A program made the translations under genes and the position numbers. 64,000 bases of DNA from Acidiferrum sp963764675 (GTDB lineage: Bacteria > Acidobacteriota > Terriglobia > Acidiferrales > UBA7541): positions 310,001-374,000 of the forward strand of contig CAVXTQ010000008.1 in the NCBI GenBank assembly GCA_963764675.1, given 5' to 3'. Positions 9,473-17,436 of this stretch are shown in pieces (positions within the stretch are counted from its first letter, which is position 1; every line of letters begins with the position of its first letter). Under the pieces are notes generated by a model. The model had not been told where the DNA came from, ran no database searches, and worked only from the letters and a program-made list of their open reading frames with translations.

Positions 9473-9763
9473 CTATTTAGAGCGCAGCAAACCCCAGAAC
9501 CGATAGATAAACACGATGATGGCTAGGGCGAAAATGCTCACCGCGCACCATAGGGTCAACCGGTAAAGAATGCTTTGTGGATAGTAGAATCTGTATTCCC
9601 TTGCGAGTCTGTCTCGGTCTCCCAAGCTAAGGGAGTGCGGAATCCTGTCATCTGGCGGGAGATGCCTGTTCACCCTGTATATCATGAAGTGATACAAGAA
9701 CATGGCGGGCACGTAGAAGGCCGCGAATAGCGATAAGAAGAGCGTTAGGGGCGAAGGACGCAT
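9473..9763 (-). CDS. Small two-helix membrane protein (96 aa)
   Basis: Two hydrophobic helices (about residues 5-28 and 67-92) flank a charged loop rich in Arg and Asp, including LSLGDRDRLAREYRFYYPQS. The positively charged loop suggests it is cytoplasmic. The gene is convergent with the methyltransferase, 17 bp away. I do not recognise a family. The composition and clear membrane topology favour a real gene. Confidence 0.6.
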   Translation of the reverse strand: MRPSPLTLFLSLFAAFYVPAMFLYHFMIYRVNRHLPPDDRIPHSLSLGDRDRLAREYRFYYPQSILYRLTLWCAVSIFALAIIVFIYRFWGLLRSK

Positions 9764-9834
9764 CGACGCTTTGAGTTTGCCCTATCCGGTTGCGAGACCA
9801 CCTCAGCAACCTCAGTATACTATTGAGTTCTAAT

Positions 9835-10416
9835 ATGGCTGACCAACTGACACGCTGTCATTGGGCAAGCAACGAGTTCAACATTCCCTACCACGACGAA
9901 GAATGGGGCGTCCCCGTCCACGACGAGCACACCTGGTTCGAATTTCTAACCCTCGAAGGCGCACAGGCTGGGCTGAGCTGGGACACGGTCCTGCGCAAGC
10001 GCGCCCGCTACCGCGAAGTCTTTGACAATTTCGATCCCGAAAAGGTCGCACGCTATGACGCAAGGAAGAAGAAGACCCTCCTGGCCGACACCGGCATCAT
10101 CCGCAACCGTCTGAAAATCGACTCGACCATCACCAATGCTCGTGCTTTCCTCAAGGTCCAGCAAGAATTCGGCTCTTTCGACGCCTACATCTGGCGCTTC
10201 GTCAACGGCAAGCCGAAACACAATGCTTGGAAAGCGCACAAGAAAGTTCCAGCACGCACGCCGGAATCCGATGTCCTCAGCAAAGACCTGCAAAAACGCG
10301 GCTTCCGCTTCGTTGGCTCCACGATCGGCTACGCACTCATGCAAGCCACCGGCCTGGTCAACGATCACGTCACGCAGTGCTTCCGCTACAAAGATCTACT
10401 TAGCGCTGGCAAGTAA
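9835..10416 (+). CDS. tag: DNA-3-methyladenine glycosylase I
   Basis: Tag excises 3-methyladenine from alkylated DNA. The N-terminal CHW, the AYHDEEWG-like segment (here YHDEEWGVP) and the C-terminal HVTQCF supply the family's Cys/His zinc ligands (Cys8, His20 and the HxxxC pair). FEFLTLEGAQAGLSW is the conserved helix. The start at 9835 gives the normal N-terminus (193 aa). A TATACT hexamer at 9816-9821 suggests a very short leader, and no Shine-Dalgarno is seen. The gene is monocistronic and convergent with the next. Confidence 0.94.
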   Translation: MADQLTRCHWASNEFNIPYHDEEWGVPVHDEHTWFEFLTLEGAQAGLSWDTVLRKRARYREVFDNFDPEKVARYDARKKKTLLADTGIIRNRLKIDSTITNARAFLKVQQEFGSFDAYIWRFVNGKPKHNAWKAHKKVPARTPESDVLSKDLQKRGFRFVGSTIGYALMQATGLVNDHVTQCFRYKDLLSAGK

Positions 10417-10450
10417 CTGGCCAGCTCTTGGGTCCCGTCGACGAAAACGC

Positions 10451-10918
10451 TCAGGCGGACAAAGCGCTCGGAAATCGCGTCTGAAAGTCGAGCAAACCCA
10501 CCCACTCCGGAGAGACCGTGATTCGCACCATGCCGGGAATCATGCCGCAAAGCTGGGTTACCCACGCTTTCCCTTGTTCGGCTCCGAAATAGCGTTCCGC
10601 AGCGGCAGCGTATTCGGGTACGACTCCATCCACGCTCTGGAGTCGCGCGGTGCCGCGCACCAGAAGCACCTTATGGGGAAAGTTGTTGTCGTCGATCGTG
10701 AGTGCCACCTTGGGGTTTTTCGCCAAGGCCTTCAGCTTCGGAGCTTTCGGCGGCGAGGCCATCACGAATGCCCGTCCGGTCCAGTGAAACCAGATTGGGA
10801 CTACTCTGGGAGTTCCATCGGTCCACACATACGCAAGGCGCGCAGGAATTCTTGAGGCCAGGAGTTCTTTCGACGCAGGCTGCTCCAGCAGTGCAAGGTC
10901 TCCCTGTTTGACGGGCAT
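10451..10918 (-). CDS. Pyridoxamine 5'-phosphate oxidase-like flavoprotein
   Basis: This 155-aa split-barrel protein resembles the PNPOx/F420-binding family. Typical phrases are RIPARLAYVWTDGTPRVVPIWFHW, ALTIDDN and KVLLVRGTARL. Such proteins bind FMN, F420 or heme; the substrate cannot be told from sequence. The start at 10918 has GGAG nine bases upstream, whereas the longer frame is arginine-rich noise. It faces away from purA across a 247-bp shared upstream region. Confidence 0.85.
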   Translation of the reverse strand: MPVKQGDLALLEQPASKELLASRIPARLAYVWTDGTPRVVPIWFHWTGRAFVMASPPKAPKLKALAKNPKVALTIDDNNFPHKVLLVRGTARLQSVDGVVPEYAAAAERYFGAEQGKAWVTQLCGMIPGMVRITVSPEWVGLLDFQTRFPSALSA

Positions 10919-11165
10919 GGCTCGCTCCTTTTTTGGGTACGGGCGCCTGGGTTTAGCGGCGCGCCTAGTTCGCGCTGGATTCTGCGCTTTGCTCGTTGCT
11001 CGCGTCAACCGACTATCTGACGAAGGGCCCTCGAAGCGAATGCGAGTGTCTTGCGTTGGAAACGTGGCAAGCTTACGATAGGAAGTCTGCTCGTAGTTGC
11101 GATTCCCAACAGTAAGAGCTTGCGGCGAATTTGGGCGGACTAGTGCGGTCTTGGAGACTTCGCGA

Positions 11166-12464
11166 ATGAAATCGGTGGTGGTTGTCGGCGCGCAATGGGG
11201 TGACGAAGGTAAAGGCAAGGTGGTGGACTATCTAGCCGGGTCATTCGACTACATCGCGCGTGTCGCCGGCGGCCACAATGCGGGCCACACCGTCATCATC
11301 GGAAAAAACAAGTACGTCCTGCAACTCATTCCTTGCGGCATCTTGCGGCCCAAGCAGCACGCTGTGATTGGCACTGGCGTCGTCATTGATCCAGGTGCGC
11401 TGGTCGCGGAGATCGAAACGCTGGCGAAGGCGGGCATCGACGTGAAGGGCCGCTTGCACATCAGCAATCGCGCGCATTTGATTTTTCCGTATCACCGCGA
11501 GCTGGACAAAGCCGCGGAAACGGCGCGCGGCGCCAACAAAATCGGCACGACCTCGCGCGGCATCGGCCCAGCGTACGAAGACAAGATGGCCCGCCGCGGC
11601 CTGCGCACCTGCGACCTGCTTGATCCCGCGCTCTTTCGCGAGAAAGCCGCGCGCGTGGTAGCGGAAAAGAATCGCCTAGCCAAGGGTGCGTACGGCGCGG
11701 ACATCGACTTCTCGCATGAAGTGGAAGAAACGCTGCGCCAGGGCGAAAAGATTCGCGAATACATCTGCGACACGGCGGAACTTGTCAATCACGCGCTCGA
11801 CGAAGGCAAGTCCGTACTGTTTGAAGGCGCGCAGGGCACCATGCTGGACATCGATCACGGCACCTATCCCTATGTGACCTCTTCGAGCGCCACCTCCGGT
11901 GGCGCCACAATGGGCGTTGGTGTTCCGCCGACAAAGATCAAAAACGTGCTGGGAATCTCGAAGGCGTACACCACTCGCGTCGGCAGCGGCCCGTTTCCCA
12001 CGGAGATGCCGGACCTGGATGCGCAGGAAGTTCGTGAACGCGGCAAAGAGTTCGGCGCGGTGACCGGCCGCCCCCGGCGTTGCGGCTGGCTGGACCTCGC
12101 CATGCTCCGCTACTCGAAGATGATCAACGGCATCGATTCGCTGGTGGTTACCAAGCTCGACGTGTTCGACACCCAGCGCGAAATTCAAGTCTGCGTCGGG
12201 TACAAGTACAAGGGCCGAACGCTGCAGGAAATGCCCGCGCTCTCCGAAGAGTACGACCACGTGACGCCCGAATACAAAACGCTGCCGGGCTGGTGCCAGT
12301 CCACGTATGGAGCGAAGGATGCCGGCAAACTCCCGAAAGCCGCACTCGATTATCTGCGCTTCATCAGCGAGTTCTTGCAATTGGAGATTGGTATGATCTC
12401 GACTGGTCCCGAGCGCGACGCCACGATCGTTCCGGAAGGCACGCTGCTGGCTCGCTGGCTGTAG
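11166..12464 (+). CDS. purA: Adenylosuccinate synthetase
   Basis: PurA converts IMP, aspartate and GTP to adenylosuccinate, the first committed step to AMP. The N-terminal GAQWGDEGKGKVVD loop begins at residue 8 and contains the catalytic Asp and the P-loop. GHNAGHT and the C-terminal RPRRCGWLDL region are intact. The 432-aa length is standard. ATG 11166 follows GGAG by nine bases. It is not in a purine operon; a strong palindrome follows it and may act as its 3' boundary. Confidence 0.97.
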   Translation: MKSVVVVGAQWGDEGKGKVVDYLAGSFDYIARVAGGHNAGHTVIIGKNKYVLQLIPCGILRPKQHAVIGTGVVIDPGALVAEIETLAKAGIDVKGRLHISNRAHLIFPYHRELDKAAETARGANKIGTTSRGIGPAYEDKMARRGLRTCDLLDPALFREKAARVVAEKNRLAKGAYGADIDFSHEVEETLRQGEKIREYICDTAELVNHALDEGKSVLFEGAQGTMLDIDHGTYPYVTSSSATSGGATMGVGVPPTKIKNVLGISKAYTTRVGSGPFPTEMPDLDAQEVRERGKEFGAVTGRPRRCGWLDLAMLRYSKMINGIDSLVVTKLDVFDTQREIQVCVGYKYKGRTLQEMPALSEEYDHVTPEYKTLPGWCQSTYGAKDAGKLPKAALDYLRFISEFLQLEIGMISTGPERDATIVPEGTLLARWL

Positions 12465-12478
12465 GTTTGTATCTTGTA

Positions 12479-12501
12479 GGGGCGCAGCACTGCTGCGCCC
12501 C
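12479..12501. repeat. GGGGCGCAGCA palindrome (family B)
   Basis: This is a perfect 11-bp inverted repeat around one base (GGGGCGCAGCA, C, TGCTGCGCCCC), flanked by TA on the left. A second copy lies at 50412-50433. It has no T run, so it acts as a REP-like element or transcript 3' end stabiliser rather than a classical terminator. Confidence 0.75.
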
Positions 12502-12519
12502 AAGTCCGCAAGATGTGCA

Positions 12520-13770
12520 ATGTCATCTAACACTCGACCGGCTCCCGCTACGCCACCAATGCTCACCTACGAGCAAGCCCGCCGCACCGTGATCGATCAG
12601 GTGAAGAAGAGGCCGAGCCCACGCGCCACCGCAAATATCAGCCTTTGGGACGCTCTGGGCTACGTCCTCGCGCAAGAAATCAGCGCCGATCGCGACTACC
12701 CTCCGTTCGATCGCTCCACGCGCGATGGCTACGCGGTCCGGGCGGCAGACGCCGCTGGTGGCGCACAACTCTCTTGCACCGGCGAAATCAAGGCCGGAGA
12801 CACAGTAACGGTACCGCTCGCGCCCGGAACGTGCATTGAGATCATGACCGGCGCCGCGGTTCCGTTCGGCGCAGACGCCGTGGTGATGATCGAGCATGCC
12901 CAGCGTAGCGGCAACGACGTACGCTTCGATCGCGGCGCATGCTCCGGGCAAAACATCGTGCTGCGCGGCAGCGAAGCGAAGTCCGGCCAGACTATCCTGA
13001 AGCCCGGCATGCGCCTCGGCTACGCCGAGCTTGCCTCGGCCGCCCAAGTGGGCCAGACTGAGCTGCGCTGCGGCGCCAAGCCGCGCGTCGCCATCCTTTC
13101 TACCGGGGACGAAGTTGTTCTCGTCGACGAACTGCCCGGCCCATTCCAGATTCGCAACAGCAACGGCGTCTCTCTGGCGGCTCAGGTCCGGCTCGCAGGC
13201 GGCGAGCCGGTGCTGCTGGGCAATGCCAGCGACCGCGTGGAAGACTTGCGCGCGAAAATCGAGCGTGGGCTGAAGGAAGATGTGCTGGTGCTGTCCGGCG
13301 GCGTCTCGATGGGGAAATACGATCTTGTCGAAACCGTGCTAAAGGATTTGGGCGCCGAGTTTTATTTTGATGCCGTAGCGATTCGCCCGGGCAAGCCGGC
13401 GGTATTCGCGCGCTGTGGCGAGGCGTTTGTGTTTGGGCTGCCGGGGAATCCGGTATCGACGATGGTTACGTTTGAGTTGTTCGTCGCGCCCGCGCTGGAT
13501 TTGTTGAGCGGCGCGGAAGCACGAAGTCTGCCGCTGCTCGAAGCGCGCCTGGGAGTGGCCTTGCACGAGAAGCCCGGCATGACCCATTTTCTGCCCGCGC
13601 GCGTGGAATGGCACGGCACGACGCCGGAGGTCAAGGCCCTGCCGTGGCAAGGATCGGGCGACATCGCTACCCTCGCCCAAGCCAATTGCTTCCTGGTCAT
13701 ACCGCCGGATCGAGACAATATTGCCGCAGGCGAATCTGTCAGCGTGTTTCTTCGCAAGGATGTGGTGTGA
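12520..13770 (+). CDS. moeA: Molybdopterin molybdotransferase
   Basis: MoeA inserts molybdate into adenylylated molybdopterin. The 416-aa product shows the family order: linker domain with PPFDRSTRDGYAVR, GTCIEIMTGAAVPFGADAVV, the catalytic MoCF-like core VAILSTGDEVV, SGGVSMGKYD, and FGLPGNPVSTMVTF near residue 305. The C-terminal barrel is complete. It heads a probable moeA-moaC-receiver-mog transcription unit, with a 92-bp gap to moaC that holds a degenerate repeat. Confidence 0.96.
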   Translation: MSSNTRPAPATPPMLTYEQARRTVIDQVKKRPSPRATANISLWDALGYVLAQEISADRDYPPFDRSTRDGYAVRAADAAGGAQLSCTGEIKAGDTVTVPLAPGTCIEIMTGAAVPFGADAVVMIEHAQRSGNDVRFDRGACSGQNIVLRGSEAKSGQTILKPGMRLGYAELASAAQVGQTELRCGAKPRVAILSTGDEVVLVDELPGPFQIRNSNGVSLAAQVRLAGGEPVLLGNASDRVEDLRAKIERGLKEDVLVLSGGVSMGKYDLVETVLKDLGAEFYFDAVAIRPGKPAVFARCGEAFVFGLPGNPVSTMVTFELFVAPALDLLSGAEARSLPLLEARLGVALHEKPGMTHFLPARVEWHGTTPEVKALPWQGSGDIATLAQANCFLVIPPDRDNIAAGESVSVFLRKDVV

Positions 13771-13862
13771 ACCCGTTTCTCCGCGATCTTTGTGCTCTCC
13801 GTGTTCTTACCTTTGTGACCTCTTTGTTAAATCCTGCCGTTCTCTTGCGGTAGAGTAACAGC
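13771..13862. repeat. Degenerate intergenic repeat (family E)
   Basis: The moeA-moaC gap carries CTCCGTGTTCTTACC, GTGACCTCTTTGTT and AAATCCTGCC. Read in reverse, this resembles 47848-47905, where AAGATTTAACGCAGAGAG and CACAGAGGTCACAGAG occur. It appears to be an imperfect dispersed repeat of unknown role. Confidence 0.4.
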
Positions 13863-14369
13863 GTGCCCAAGCTATCCCACTACGGGAAGAAAGGCGAAGT
13901 CAGGATGGTAGACGTGTCGGCGAAACAAGTGACGACACGTACGGCGGTTGCTCAAGCCTTCGTAAAAATGAAGCCCCGGGTCGTGAGCGCCGTCCGCCGC
14001 CTAAAGAACCCCAAAGGAAGCCCGCTGGAGGTCGCCCGCATCGCAGGAATTGCCGCCGCAAAACGCACCGCCGAGTGGATACCTCTTTGTCATCCGCTCC
14101 CGCTGACGCACATTGATGTGACCGCGCGCCTATGCAAGAATGGCGTTGAACTTCGCTCCAACGTAATGGCCACCGCCCAGACAGGCGTTGAGATGGAAGC
14201 CTTGGTCGCCGTTACTGCTGCAGCCCTCACGGTCTACGACATGTGCAAAGCCCTCGACAAAGGGATGGAAATTACGGATGTCTGCCTGCTGGAAAAAACA
14301 GGCGGCAAGAGCGGCGACTTCTACCGCGATAAGCGTCGAAATGTGTCCGCGCGGGGCAATAGACGATGA
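13863..14369 (+). CDS. moaC: Cyclic pyranopterin monophosphate synthase
   Basis: MoaC acts with MoaA in the first step of molybdenum-cofactor synthesis, forming cPMP. The 168-aa protein has the diagnostic KRTAEWIPLCHPLPLTHI and the TGVEMEALVAVTAAALTVYDMCKA helix with the catalytic Lys in the following DKGMEI. It starts at GTG 13863. The last 4 bp overlap the next ATG, indicating translational coupling to the receiver gene. moaA is not in this window. Confidence 0.96.
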   Translation: MPKLSHYGKKGEVRMVDVSAKQVTTRTAVAQAFVKMKPRVVSAVRRLKNPKGSPLEVARIAGIAAAKRTAEWIPLCHPLPLTHIDVTARLCKNGVELRSNVMATAQTGVEMEALVAVTAAALTVYDMCKALDKGMEITDVCLLEKTGGKSGDFYRDKRRNVSARGNRR

Positions 14370-15127
14370 GCGCTGCGGCCGCGGGTAAATCGGTCAAGGT
14401 CCTGCTGGTGGAAGACAATCCGCTGGTGCGCGATCTCGTCAGCAAGGGCCTCGAGCCCATCTGTGAGGTGTTGATCGCCGACGACGGAGCCGATGCGCTG
14501 CTGAAAGTTGTGGACGATCCTCCCGACGCGATTCTTTGCGATTACAAGATGCCCGGGCTCGACGGGCGGCAACTGTTTGAGAAGCTGCGCGGGCGCGAAA
14601 AGACCCGCCACATTCCATTTTTGTTCATGGCCGGCCGCGCGGACATCGAAGAGCGGCTGCGGCCGCTGGTGGATGGCGTCGAAGAGTTCATCACCAAGCC
14701 CTTTCTGGTGAAGGATTTGGTGCGCATTACGAAGAAGGTCGTGGACCGGCTGCACCTCGAAAAGCTGCAGAAGAGCGCATCGCGCCCCGGCGTGATCCAG
14801 GGCCGACTCGAAGAGATGAGCATGACGGACCTGCTCCAGTCGCTCGAAATGGGGCAGAAGTCGTGCCGGCTAATGGTGCGAAAGGGAAGCGAGCAGGGCG
14901 AGCTGTATTTCTCCGGAGGGCAATGCCGCGATGCCAAGTCCGGCAAAATCGACGGTGACGACGCCGTCTACAAAGTGATTCTGTGGACCGAAGGCGAGTT
15001 CGAGATTGATTTCAACGCGGCCAATGCCTCCACGCGCACCACGACGACGAAAACAACCACCGGCCTCTTGATGGAAGCGATGCGGCTGATGGACGAAGCC
15101 AGCCGCGACGCTGTCGAAACGCAATAA
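14366..15127 (+). CDS. Response regulator with DUF4388 (PATAN-type) output
   Basis: Residues 10-125 form a receiver: VLLVEDN supplies the acidic pair, ILCDYKMPGLDG the phospho-acceptor Asp, and FITKPF the conserved Lys. Residues about 140-250 read as a DUF4388 domain (GRLEEMSMTDLLQSLEMGQKS, GELYFSGGQ, WTEGEFEIDF), which in other bacteria mediates protein contacts in signalling rather than DNA binding. A Thr-rich stretch precedes the C-terminal helix. The gene overlaps moaC by 4 bp and sits 8 bp before mog, so it is embedded in the cofactor operon. No histidine kinase is adjacent. Confidence 0.85.
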   Translation: MSAAAAGKSVKVLLVEDNPLVRDLVSKGLEPICEVLIADDGADALLKVVDDPPDAILCDYKMPGLDGRQLFEKLRGREKTRHIPFLFMAGRADIEERLRPLVDGVEEFITKPFLVKDLVRITKKVVDRLHLEKLQKSASRPGVIQGRLEEMSMTDLLQSLEMGQKSCRLMVRKGSEQGELYFSGGQCRDAKSGKIDGDDAVYKVILWTEGEFEIDFNAANASTRTTTTKTTTGLLMEAMRLMDEASRDAVETQ

Positions 15128-15135
15128 CCTTCCCG

Positions 15136-15612
15136 ATGCGAGTGGCAGTCCTCACGATCAGCGATTCGGTATCGAAGGGCGAGCGCGAGGATCTTTCAGG
15201 TCCCGCAGTGATCGCTTTCTGCCGCGGCTTGGGCTGGGAAGTTACCTCTGGCCTGCGCCTTCCGGATGATCCGGGAGTGATCCGCGAGAATCTGCGTGAG
15301 CTTGCGGATTCGGGCCGGGTGGATCTGGTGTTGACCACCGGCGGCACGGGAATCGGTCCGCGTGACAACACGCCGGAGGCGACGCAGGCCGTGGCAGACC
15401 GGGTGATTCCAGGAATCGCGGAAGAGATGCGGCGCAAGGGCGTCGAGAAGACACCCACCGCCGTACTTTCACGCGGCATAGCCGCAACGCGCCACAAGAC
15501 GTTGATCGTAAACCTGCCAGGCAGCCCCAAAGGCGCAGTCGAATCGCTGGAAGCGGTGGCACACCTTCTTCCGCACGCGGTCCAGGTGTTGCGCGGTGCC
15601 CGCCACGATTAG
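15136..15612 (+). CDS. mog: Molybdopterin adenylyltransferase / MoaB-Mog family
   Basis: This 158-aa protein of the MoCF-biosynthesis family activates molybdopterin by adenylylation before MoeA adds Mo. The motif VLTTGGTGIGPRD near residue 67 and the PDDPGVIREN segment mark the MPT-binding core. VNLPGSPKGAVESL is the conserved C-terminal loop. MoaB and MogA are hard to separate by eye; the operon with moeA supports the adenylyltransferase role. It ends the moeA-moaC-receiver-mog unit, and palindromic repeats follow. Confidence 0.92.
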   Translation: MRVAVLTISDSVSKGEREDLSGPAVIAFCRGLGWEVTSGLRLPDDPGVIRENLRELADSGRVDLVLTTGGTGIGPRDNTPEATQAVADRVIPGIAEEMRRKGVEKTPTAVLSRGIAATRHKTLIVNLPGSPKGAVESLEAVAHLLPHAVQVLRGARHD

Positions 15613-15622
15613 TCTCCCCGTA

Positions 15623-15644
15623 GCACAGACACTCTTGTCTGTGC
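15623..15644. repeat. GCACAGACA palindrome (family C, copy 1)
   Basis: This is a perfect 9-bp inverted repeat, GCACAGACA / TGTCTGTGC, with a 4-base loop. It faces an inverted relative at 15735-15756, so the pair resembles a bacterial REP doublet (BIME-like). Confidence 0.75.
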
Positions 15645-15734
15645 AGCTGCAAGCTCCTTCACGACGTCAACCACACTATCGGTTTGCGCCGCGACCTTGC
15701 TTCGAGGATGACGCGTGCTGCTTTTTCACGCTGG

Positions 15735-15756
15735 GCACAGGCAGGAGTGCCTGTGC
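15735..15756. repeat. GCACAGGCA palindrome (family C, copy 2)
   Basis: This is a perfect 9-bp inverted repeat, GCACAGGCA / TGCCTGTGC, with loop GGAG and flank CTAC on the right. That flank mirrors the GTAG flank of copy 1. The two copies are head-to-head, about 90 bp apart, in the mog-proC gap. Confidence 0.75.
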
Positions 15757-15804
15757 TACTAGGGAGTTGACCCATTTCGCGAACCCGTCAACAATGCTTG
15801 CACC

Positions 15805-16632
15805 ATGGCACACAAACTATCCGACAAGAAATTAGCGGTCTTGGGCACCGGGAAGCTCGGTGGAATTTTGCTGCGAGCCTACCTGAAGCAAGGCCTGTTT
15901 GCGCCGAAACACGTAACCGCGACGGTGAAGCATGCCGAGAAGGCGGCTGCTCTTGCGAAAGAGCTTGGCGCGTCGGTGACGACTGACAATCGCAAGGCAG
16001 TGCACGGGGCAGACATCGTGCTGCTCGGCGTGAAGCCGCAAGTCGTCGGTGATGTGTTAAAGGAAATTGCACCGGAACTCAGCGCGAAGACGCTGGTGAT
16101 TTCGGTGGCCGCCTCCGTGCCGACCAGCTACATCGAACAACACGCCGGCGCGAAAGTGCCCGTGATCCGGGCGATGCCGAACACGCCCTCCGCGGTGGGT
16201 TGCGGGATGACCGGGATTTGTCCTGGCTCGCACGCCGGGGCGGAGCATCTTCAGATTGCGCAGAGCATGTTTGACGCTGTGGGCCGCACCGTGATTGTGG
16301 ACGAGAAGAACATGGATGCGGTGACCGGCCTCTCGGCCAGCGGCCCGGCGTTTGTGTACATCATTCTGGAATCGCTGGCGGAGGCCGGAGTCAAAGTGGG
16401 CCTGCCGCGCGACGTCTCGACATTGCTGGCCGCGCAGACCATGAAGGGCGCGGCGAGCGTGGTGCTGGAGACCGGCGATCACCCCGCGCTGCTGAAGGAT
16501 GCGGTGACCACGCCTGCCGGCTGCACCATCGACGGCATCCTCGAGCTGGAAGAGGGGAAGCTGCGCGTCACGCTGATCAAAGCGGTGGTGAAAGCCACGC
16601 ATCGCGCCGGCGAATTGCTCTTCGAGAAGTAG
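15805..16632 (+). CDS. proC: Pyrroline-5-carboxylate reductase
   Basis: ProC reduces pyrroline-5-carboxylate to proline with NAD(P)H. The 275-aa protein has the Rossmann start VLGTGKLGGIL at residue 12, VKPQVVGDVL, IRAMPNTPSAVGCGMTGI and the C-terminal GLSASGPAFVYIILESLAEAGVKVGLPRD. TTPAGCTIDGILELEEGKLR matches the family end. It precedes the F0 cluster by 68 bp in the same orientation and may share its transcript. Confidence 0.96.
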   Translation: MAHKLSDKKLAVLGTGKLGGILLRAYLKQGLFAPKHVTATVKHAEKAAALAKELGASVTTDNRKAVHGADIVLLGVKPQVVGDVLKEIAPELSAKTLVISVAASVPTSYIEQHAGAKVPVIRAMPNTPSAVGCGMTGICPGSHAGAEHLQIAQSMFDAVGRTVIVDEKNMDAVTGLSASGPAFVYIILESLAEAGVKVGLPRDVSTLLAAQTMKGAASVVLETGDHPALLKDAVTTPAGCTIDGILELEEGKLRVTLIKAVVKATHRAGELLFEK

Positions 16633-16700
16633 GACAAGGCAGAAACTAGAAACCAGAAACTAGAAGTCCGAAATTCGAGGCTGGAACTCGAAAGAATATT

Positions 16701-16988
16701 GTGGATGAGCAGCCCAACGATTCAAAGTCGACGCCGCCGGGCACGCGATTGGTGAGCCGATTCAGATACTCCGCCCAGATGGCCGCGGCGATGGAAGTGC
16801 CGTTTACGATCGTTGGCGCGACCATTTTTGGCGGTTTCCTGGGCTACTTGCTGGATAAGTGGTTGCATACCGGCCCGTGGTTGATGGCGGTCTTCGGCGC
16901 AATCGGCTTTGTGGGTGGCACTCGTGAAGTCATCCGAAGGCTGTCCCCGCGAGGGAGCGGATCCGCCGGTGGAAACAAGCCCAACTGA
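16701..16988 (+). CDS. atpZ: AtpZ/AtpI-like F0 accessory membrane protein
   Basis: This 95-aa protein has two transmembrane helices (about residues 33-55 and 60-80) with the Gly-rich FTIVGATIFGGFLGYLLDKWL segment typical of AtpZ-like proteins encoded just before atpI. These accessory proteins aid F0 assembly or Mg2+ uptake in other bacteria. The start is GTG 16701; an ATG four bases on is out of frame. It overlaps or abuts the next gene and opens the F0 cluster. Confidence 0.8.
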   Translation: MDEQPNDSKSTPPGTRLVSRFRYSAQMAAAMEVPFTIVGATIFGGFLGYLLDKWLHTGPWLMAVFGAIGFVGGTREVIRRLSPRGSGSAGGNKPN

Positions 16989-17391
16989 AGGAGCGGACGG
17001 CCGAGTCGTGGGCGGCAGCACGGTGCGGCGCATTGGGTGGCTGACGCTGGTTATCGGCTTCACGGCAGCGCTCGGGACCGAACTTGCCTCGCGACAGTGG
17101 CGCTGGGCCGCTGGGCTGGCTATCGGAACTCTCTTGGGATGGCTGAATTTTCGGCTTTTGCGGCGCGGCGCGGAGATTCTGCTGAGGACCGGCCAAACGC
17201 CGGAACCAGGCAAAAAGCCGCGCATGCCTGTTTTGGGAGCAATCCTGCGCTACAGCTTGATAGGCCTCAGCGTGTATGTTAGTTTTGAATATCTGCACGT
17301 TCCCCTCGTAAGCTTGATGACGGGGCTGTGCGCGTTCGGACTGGCAACCATCGCGGCAAGTATTTGGGCGACCCTAAATCCTGAAGAATAG
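16969..17391 (+). CDS. atpI: ATP synthase subunit I (AtpI-like)
   Basis: Four hydrophobic segments (TLVIGFTAALGTELAS, AAGLAIGTLLGWLNFRLLRR, LRYSLIGLSVYVSF and LMTGLCAFGLATIAASIW) give the AtpI topology. The GWLNFRLLRRGAE phrase, with its conserved Asn, is typical. The start is uncertain. GTG 16969 follows AGGGAG and overlaps atpZ by 20 bp. GTG 17008 follows AAGGAG with a long spacer. A longer frame begins at 16909. AtpI assists assembly of the c ring. Confidence 0.8.
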   Translation: METSPTEGADGRVVGGSTVRRIGWLTLVIGFTAALGTELASRQWRWAAGLAIGTLLGWLNFRLLRRGAEILLRTGQTPEPGKKPRMPVLGAILRYSLIGLSVYVSFEYLHVPLVSLMTGLCAFGLATIAASIWATLNPEE

Positions 17392-17436
17392 GTGACTTGC
17401 GGACGCGATCCGCGCCAAACCAGCGGAAAAGGATCA

